Shown here piece after piece: positions 59,010-64,000 of a DNA stretch of 64,000 nt. The stretch spans positions 558,001-622,000 of the forward strand of contig NZ_CP017689.1 of the NCBI RefSeq assembly GCF_001831495.1, in the 5' to 3' direction. Position numbers and translations under genes: made by a program. Under the pieces are notes generated by a model. That model saw only the letters and a list, made by a program, of their open reading frames with translations, was not told the DNA's origin and searched no databases. The stretch comes from Thalassotalea crassostreae (GTDB taxonomy: Bacteria > Pseudomonadota > Gammaproteobacteria > Enterobacterales > Alteromonadaceae). How positions within the stretch are numbered: position 1 is the stretch's first letter; every line of letters starts with the position of its first letter.

Positions 59010-59783
59010 GTGAAACAACAGACACTTACAATCGAAAATGCACCTATGTCCTTTTGGGCTGGATTGTGCTTTTTCGTGTCTGTATGTTTATTTATTTTAG
59101 TTGGTGGTTGGATGGTTGTAGGGCAAATGATGGAAGATAAAACCTCGCCAGTCACATCATTAATTATCCGAGGCGATATCCAATACACGCACAATTTTGA
59201 GCTGGTAAATACCTTAAAACAAGGTGAATTAGATAACTTTTTTCAACTAGATGTAAATCAGGTTCAGCAACAGTTGGAATCACTGCCTTGGGTTTATTCA
59301 GCTTCAGTGCGAAAACAATGGCCAAATGAGGTGCGAATCTATGTTAATGATCAACGCCCTGTGGCACAATGGAACGATGATTTCTTTATAAATGAACATG
59401 GCGTTATTTTTCAAGCTGAAAAAAGCCGTGTAAGTCACGCTTTACCTAGGTTGTACGGACCTGAGGGTAGTGAAGTTTTGGCGTTAGAGAATTATCGAAA
59501 TTTGTCTAATTTGTTAACTTACATTCAACTGGAAGTTGACGAGTTAGTATTAACTGAACGTTATGCTTGGCAATTGACGTTAGCAGACGGGGTATTTTTG
59601 CGTTTAGGGCGTGAAGATAGAGTTATGCGAGTGCAAAGATTTATGGAATCATATCCAGAAATAAAAGCATTTGCGAAAGAAAATATGAAAGTTGACTATG
59701 TTGACTTGCGCTATGACACCGGAATGGCTGTTGGCTGGAAACCGGTAGAAGAAAAACAACAAGAGCAGAATACAAATGCCTAA
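59010..59783 (+). CDS. ftsQ: Cell division protein FtsQ
   Basis: The 257-residue bitopic protein has one N-terminal helix (about 17–37), a POTRA domain (about 47–117) beginning ITSLIIRGDIQYT-like and the WPNEVRIYVNDQRPVAQWND stretch of the beta domain. It scaffolds FtsLB. Start is GTG with AAAAGGG upstream. It overlaps ftsA by eight bases. Confidence 0.93.
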   Translation: MKQQTLTIENAPMSFWAGLCFFVSVCLFILVGGWMVVGQMMEDKTSPVTSLIIRGDIQYTHNFELVNTLKQGELDNFFQLDVNQVQQQLESLPWVYSASVRKQWPNEVRIYVNDQRPVAQWNDDFFINEHGVIFQAEKSRVSHALPRLYGPEGSEVLALENYRNLSNLLTYIQLEVDELVLTERYAWQLTLADGVFLRLGREDRVMRVQRFMESYPEIKAFAKENMKVDYVDLRYDTGMAVGWKPVEEKQQEQNTNA

Positions 59784-61011
59784 AGCAGTAGATAGAAATT
59801 TAGTCGTCGGATTAGACATTGGCACATCAAAAATTGTTGCCGTTGTTGGTGAAGTAACGCCTGATAATGAACTTAGCATTATCGGTGTTGGCCATCATGC
59901 CGCTCGAGGCATGGATAAAGGCGGCGTTAACGATTTAAATTTAGTAATCCAATCAATTCAACGCGCTGTGAACGAAGCTGAATTAATGGCTGATTGTTCA
60001 ATCGGTAGCGTCTACTTAGGTATTTCTGGTAAACACATAAGTTGTCAAAATGAAAATGGCATGGTGCCAATCAATGATAACGAAGTGACCCAAGAAGATG
60101 TTGACAATGTAATTCATACGGCTCGTTCAGTGCCGATGGCAGCGGAACGTAAAATGCTGCATGTCCTTCCACAAGAATACAGCGTTGATGTTCAAGATGG
60201 TATTAAGAGCCCAATTGGTATGTCAGGTGTTCGTATGGAAGCTAAAGTTCATATTGTTACCTGTGCTAATGATATGGCAAAAAATATCGTTAAGTGTGTT
60301 GAACGCTGCAATTTAACAGCGGATCAATTGATCTTTTCAGCTCTGGCTTCAAGTTATGCAGTGCTAACCGATGATGAAAAAGAGCTCGGTGTTTGTGTCG
60401 TTGATATGGGCGCAGGTACGTTAGATATTTCTATATTTACAGGTGGCGCGCTTCGTCATTGTGCGGTTATTCCTGTTGGTGGTAATCAAGTTACTAGTGA
60501 TATCGCAAAAATATTTAGAACGCCTTTAGGTCATGCCGAAGATATCAAAGTGCAGTATGCATGTGCATTGCGCCAAATGGTATCAATGGAAGAAAACATT
60601 GAAGTACCGAGTGTTGGTGGTCGTCCGGCAAGAAGTATGTCACGTCATACCTTGGCAGAAGTGGTTGAACCGCGTTATCACGAATTGTTTGAATTAATTC
60701 AAGAAGAAATTAAAGAAAGCGGTTTAGAAGACCAAATTGCTGCAGGTATCGTTTTAACTGGTGGTACTGCAAAAATGGAAGGTGTTACCGAATTTGCTGA
60801 AGAAGTATTTCAAATGCCTGTGCGTGTTGGTAGCCCTTTAAACATCAAAGGCTTAACTGATTACGTGAATGACCCTAGTTATGCCACAGTTGTCGGTTTA
60901 TTGCACTACGGCTTATTGGCGAATAATGAAGTTGGTGAGCAATCATTTAGCGGTGAAAGTGTAGTAAGTGCACTGTCTCGCATTAAAAATTGGTTTAAAG
61001 GCCAGTTTTAA
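59776..61011 (+). CDS. ftsA: Cell division protein FtsA
   Basis: The 411-residue actin-like ATPase has LVVGLDIGTSKIVAVVGE, VVDMGAGTLDISIF and LTGGTAKMEGV, and ends in an amphipathic membrane-targeting helix (SALSRIKNWFKGQF). It tethers FtsZ to the membrane and triggers divisome activation. It is followed by ftsZ after 81 bases. Confidence 0.96.
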   Translation: MPKAVDRNLVVGLDIGTSKIVAVVGEVTPDNELSIIGVGHHAARGMDKGGVNDLNLVIQSIQRAVNEAELMADCSIGSVYLGISGKHISCQNENGMVPINDNEVTQEDVDNVIHTARSVPMAAERKMLHVLPQEYSVDVQDGIKSPIGMSGVRMEAKVHIVTCANDMAKNIVKCVERCNLTADQLIFSALASSYAVLTDDEKELGVCVVDMGAGTLDISIFTGGALRHCAVIPVGGNQVTSDIAKIFRTPLGHAEDIKVQYACALRQMVSMEENIEVPSVGGRPARSMSRHTLAEVVEPRYHELFELIQEEIKESGLEDQIAAGIVLTGGTAKMEGVTEFAEEVFQMPVRVGSPLNIKGLTDYVNDPSYATVVGLLHYGLLANNEVGEQSFSGESVVSALSRIKNWFKGQF

Positions 61012-61092
61012 AAAGAATAAGAATTATTTAGATTTATTTTAAATACAAAATTTTTTGGTGGAACAAAAAGAGTAAAAAACGGAGAGAAAATT

Positions 61093-62247
61093 ATGTTTGA
61101 ATTAATGGAAGACCACAACGAAGAAGCGGTGATTAAAGTCATCGGCGTTGGTGGAGGTGGCGGAAACGCCGTTGAGCACATGGTTAGTCAGACTATTGAA
61201 GGTGTGGAATTTATCACTGCCAATACTGATTCACAGGCGCTAAGAAATTCGTCAGCGACAGTTACCTTGCAAATGGGGGCTGATGTAACGAAAGGTTTAG
61301 GTGCTGGAGCTAACCCTGAAATTGGTCGTAAATCGGCTGAAGAAGATCGCGAAACAATTCGTCAGACTTTACAAGGTTCTGATATGATCTTTATTGCTGC
61401 CGGTATGGGCGGTGGTACAGGTACTGGTGCTGCTCCAGTTGTAGCGGAAGTAGCGAAAGAGATGGGTATATTAACTGTTGCGGTTGTAACTAAGCCTTTC
61501 CCATTCGAAGGTAGAAAACGTATGAATTATGCTGATCAAGGCATTGAATTCTTGTCACAACATGTTGACTCGTTAATTACCATTCCAAACGAAAAATTAT
61601 TGAAAGTTTTAGGTCCTGGCACAAGTTTGCTTGATGCATTTAAAGCAGCTAACAATGTTTTGCTTGGCGCTGTACAAGGTATCGCAGAACTAATTACTCG
61701 CCCAGGTTTAATCAACGTCGATTTCGCCGATGTTCGTACTGTTATGTCTGAAATGGGCACTGCAATGATGGGCTCTGGCACAGCTTCTGGCGAAGACCGA
61801 GCTGAAGAAGCCGCGGAAGCTGCTATTTCAAGTCCACTACTTGAAGATGTCGATTTATCTGGAGCTCGTGGGATCTTGGTAAATATCACTGCTGGTATGG
61901 ATATTTCAATTGATGAGTTTGAAACTGTTGGTAATGCCGTTAAAGCATTTGCTTCAGAAAACGCTACCGTTGTTGTTGGTGCTGTAATTGATGCTGAAAT
62001 GACAGAAGAATTACGTGTTACTGTTGTTGCTACTGGTATCGGTCAACAACAGAAGCCTGAAATTTCTATTGTACCGCCAATGCCTAAGCAAGAGCCTATG
62101 GTTGTTAACGCACCATATGTCCCTGCAGCAGAGCCGGAAACAACTACTCAGCAATTTACTGAAGAACGCACACAGCCGCAAGCTGCACCGTCTACAGAAG
62201 CTGATTACTTAGATATTCCAGCATTTTTGCGCAAGCAAGCTGATTAA
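61093..62247 (+). CDS. ftsZ: Cell division GTPase FtsZ
   Basis: The 384-residue tubulin-like GTPase has the GTP loop GGGTGTG (106–112), [15 protein letters not shown] at the start, an acidic/Gln linker (about 320–368) and the C-terminal peptide [14 protein letters not shown] that binds FtsA and other partners. It assembles the Z ring. A ribosome-binding site GGAG lies before the ATG. Confidence 0.97.
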   Translation: MFELMEDHNEEAVIKVIGVGGGGGNAVEHMVSQTIEGVEFITANTDSQALRNSSATVTLQMGADVTKGLGAGANPEIGRKSAEEDRETIRQTLQGSDMIFIAAGMGGGTGTGAAPVVAEVAKEMGILTVAVVTKPFPFEGRKRMNYADQGIEFLSQHVDSLITIPNEKLLKVLGPGTSLLDAFKAANNVLLGAVQGIAELITRPGLINVDFADVRTVMSEMGTAMMGSGTASGEDRAEEAAEAAISSPLLEDVDLSGARGILVNITAGMDISIDEFETVGNAVKAFASENATVVVGAVIDAEMTEELRVTVVATGIGQQQKPEISIVPPMPKQEPMVVNAPYVPAAEPETTTQQFTEERTQPQAAPSTEADYLDIPAFLRKQAD

Positions 62248-62598
62248 TATTCACTTTACTGGTAGTTAGTTTGACTTAATGTTTAACTAGTTATCGGTTT
62301 AGTGATAAGAGATTACGATTTAACAAATAGTAATTTCTCAACATTGTTGACTATAATTTTATTAAATAGGTAACAAATCAGTGTGTATTTTCAGCGTTTT
62401 TAGAAGTGTGGTAAGACAAAATTACGTTTGAAAATATGTTGTTAGCAAAGATGTTAACAAAGCTAAGCAATAAGCAGGCCAAAATTGTTATGTTTTGACT
62501 GCAAAGGGATTTTTTGCTATATTACGCCTCCGCTGAATTAACATTTGGATTTATGTCAGTTAACAGCGATTGGTGAAACGCAAGAATTAAGGCGAATT
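62248..62598 (+). promoter_or_regulatory. lpxC upstream region with promoter
   Basis: No gene is visible. A good sigma-70 promoter lies at TTGACT (62495–62500), 17-bp spacing, TATATT (62518–62523), giving a leader of about 70 bases. AAGG at 62589–62592 is the lpxC ribosome-binding site. No clear ftsZ terminator is seen. Confidence 0.75.
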
Positions 62599-63510
62599 AT
62601 GATTAAACAACGTACAATCAAACAAAGCATAGATGCTATAGGTGTTGGTTTACATAAAGGTGAAAAAGTGCAGATTACTCTCCGTCCTGCACCTGCAAAC
62701 ACGGGTATTATATTCCGCCGTGTTGACCTTGACCCTGCAGTTGATATTCAGGCAACCCCTGAAGCTGTGGGTGAAACTACGTTGTGTACTTGTTTGGTAA
62801 ACGAGCAAGGTGTTCAAGTGTCCACCGTAGAACATCTATTAGCTGCTGTTGCCGGATTAGGTATTGATAACCTAATCGTTGAAGTCGATTCGCCTGAGAT
62901 CCCAATTATGGATGGTAGTTCTTTACCATTCGTATACTTAATTCAGTCAGTTGGCGTGGAAGAGCAAAATAGTGCGAAGAAATTCTTACGTATTACTAAA
63001 GCTATACGCGTCGAAGAAGGTGACAAGTGGGCTGAACTTCGTCCACACGAAGGCTTTAAAGTTAACTTTGCGATAGATTTTGAACATCCGGTTATTTCTA
63101 GCACAACTCAACAAATGAGTATGGATTTATCAGCAAGTTCGTTCATCAAAGAAATTAGCCGAGCTCGTACGTTTGGTTTTATGAAAGATATTGAATTCTT
63201 ACGTTCACATAACCTTGCCCTTGGTGGTAGCTTAGAAAACGCAATTGTACTTGATGAGTACCGTATGCTTAATCCAGAAGAACTTCGTTATGATGACGAG
63301 TTTGTTAAGCATAAAATATTAGATGCCATTGGTGATTTATACATGGGTGGTGTAAGTATTTTAGGTGAACTAAATGCATACAAATCAGGACATGGTTTAA
63401 ATAACATTCTTCTTCGCGAAGTGTTTAAACAAGTTGATTGTTGGGAATGGGTGACTTACGAAGATGAAACCCCTTCACCGATTGCATATCACGATGGTGT
63501 TTTAGCGTAA
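62599..63510 (+). CDS. lpxC: UDP-3-O-acyl-N-acetylglucosamine deacetylase LpxC
   Basis: Start at 62599 with AAGG six bases upstream (303 residues, E. coli has 305); an open extension from a TTG at 62545 lacks support. Zinc ligands are His79 (STVEHLLAA), His238 and Asp242 ([15 protein letters not shown]). It commits UDP-GlcNAc to lipid A. It follows ftsZ, the usual place, and has its own promoter. Confidence 0.96.
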   Translation: MIKQRTIKQSIDAIGVGLHKGEKVQITLRPAPANTGIIFRRVDLDPAVDIQATPEAVGETTLCTCLVNEQGVQVSTVEHLLAAVAGLGIDNLIVEVDSPEIPIMDGSSLPFVYLIQSVGVEEQNSAKKFLRITKAIRVEEGDKWAELRPHEGFKVNFAIDFEHPVISSTTQQMSMDLSASSFIKEISRARTFGFMKDIEFLRSHNLALGGSLENAIVLDEYRMLNPEELRYDDEFVKHKILDAIGDLYMGGVSILGELNAYKSGHGLNNILLREVFKQVDCWEWVTYEDETPSPIAYHDGVLA

Positions 63511-63530
63511 TAGACTACCAATAAAATTCC

Positions 63531-63560
63531 AAAAACCAGAGCATTGCCTCTGGTTTTTTG
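63531..63560. terminator. lpxC terminator
   Basis: AAAAACCAGAG (63531–63541) pairs with CTCTGGTTTTT (63548–63558) around CATTGC, with T-runs continuing. Confidence 0.9.
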
Positions 63561-63571
63561 TTTTGAATATA

Positions 63572-64000
63572 CTAAAAACGAACTTTATAATTTTTTAAAA
63601 TTATCGGGTTATAGAAATTTTTGGGCGGTGAATTTGGCGGACCAAAGTCAGAACAATCGGGAGTTAAATCATCTTTTGTTAAATTCATTCTAGTATTTGT
63701 ATTTATATCCGCTATTGATGCAATATCGTATAAATAGTCTAAGTCGAAATAGCTACCTGAATCGACACTCCAGTCATCTGAACCATCCTCTCTAGATAGA
63801 GCGATGTTATATTCTTCAGAGTGTTCAATGATCTGAATATTGACATGGTTTGTATCAAGAACGGTTACCATTTCAAATAGAACTATTTGCCCTTCAAAAT
63901 CTATTTGTGTTAGTTGCTCTATACCTTGTATTTCTAGAGTATTCTGATCTAGCAACGTTAATTGCATTTTTTGACTTAAGTTATAAATAAAACCTCCACC
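63572..64000 (-). CDS. Unrecognised protein, open at the right edge of the window
   Basis: The frame ends at 63572 and stays open to the last base of the window (143 codons). An ATG at 63967 would give a 131-residue protein, but it lacks a convincing ribosome-binding site, and the preceding residues (GGFIYNLSQK) continue smoothly, so the gene may be truncated by the window. The sequence is acidic, rich in beta-type alternation (IDFEGQIVLFEMVTVLDT) and Asp/Ser (GSDDWSVDSGSYFDLDYLY), with a Pro/Asn tail. I recognise no domain. It converges on lpxC, where secM/secA often lie in relatives. Confidence 0.5.
   Translation of the reverse strand, partial: GGGFIYNLSQKMQLTLLDQNTLEIQGIEQLTQIDFEGQIVLFEMVTVLDTNHVNIQIIEHSEEYNIALSREDGSDDWSVDSGSYFDLDYLYDIASIADINTNTRMNLTKDDLTPDCSDFGPPNSPPKNFYNPIILKNYKVRF

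Overview
The window is a compact, AT-rich gammaproteobacterial chromosome segment. Gene content and order point to Alteromonadales, most likely Colwelliaceae (Colwellia/Thalassotalea type). That placement is inferred from synteny and protein character, not from a search. Supporting signs are the nitrogen-PTS/rpoN cluster, the mla–ibaG–murA cluster, a petABC–sspAB block with the PVWY Qo motif of beta/gamma-proteobacterial cytochrome b, and a complete dcw cluster. Almost everything is core housekeeping. I saw no tRNA, rRNA, CRISPR array, transposase, prophage or obvious defence locus, and no convincing undescribed multi-gene system.

Layout. (1) 1–3.7 kb: end of tldD, darP (yjgA), pmbA (tldE) and mgtE. 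(2) 3.8–11.8 kb, minus strand: yrbG–kdsD–kdsC–lptC–lptA–lptB–rpoN–hpf–ptsN–rapZ–ptsO, which joins KDO synthesis, LPS export, sigma-54, ribosome hibernation and the nitrogen PTS. (3) 12–17.9 kb, plus strand: an OmpK/Tsx-like porin, then mlaFEDCB–ibaG–murA. (4) 18–24.6 kb: degS and degQ, separated by a cysE–cysK pair on the other strand, then zapG and zapE. (5) 24.9–30 kb: rplM–rpsI, petABC, sspAB. (6) 30–35.3 kb: dolP, diaA, yraN and lpoA on the minus strand, rsmI on the plus strand, and a GST. (7) 35.4–45 kb: rnpB, a small Asp-rich calcium-loop lipoprotein, a malic enzyme, a 1695-residue hybrid histidine kinase, and pgi. (8) 45.2–63.5 kb: the dcw cluster mraZ–rsmH–ftsL–ftsI–murE–murF–mraY–murD–ftsW–murG–murC–ddlB–ftsQ–ftsA–ftsZ followed by lpxC. 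(9) An unrecognised reading frame runs off the right edge.

The genes converge on envelope building. murA, murC–G, mraY, ddl, ftsI and lpoA make and activate peptidoglycan synthesis. kdsCD, lptABC and lpxC make and move LPS. The Mla system keeps outer-membrane lipid asymmetry. degS/degQ and dolP watch envelope quality. ftsLIWQAZ, zapE and zapG run division.

The less ordinary items are small. They include two long palindromes sharing a GGGTCAGA core (166–218 and 24565–24635), a palindromic convergent gene overlap that encodes the same last four residues on both strands (about 36350), a decaying 13-nt tandem repeat (37826–37890), a three-repeat MraZ operator with a nearby TGACAATTGTCA palindrome (about 45250–45310), insertions of ompK and cysE–cysK into otherwise conserved neighbourhoods, and the Asp-rich lipoprotein beside rnpB.
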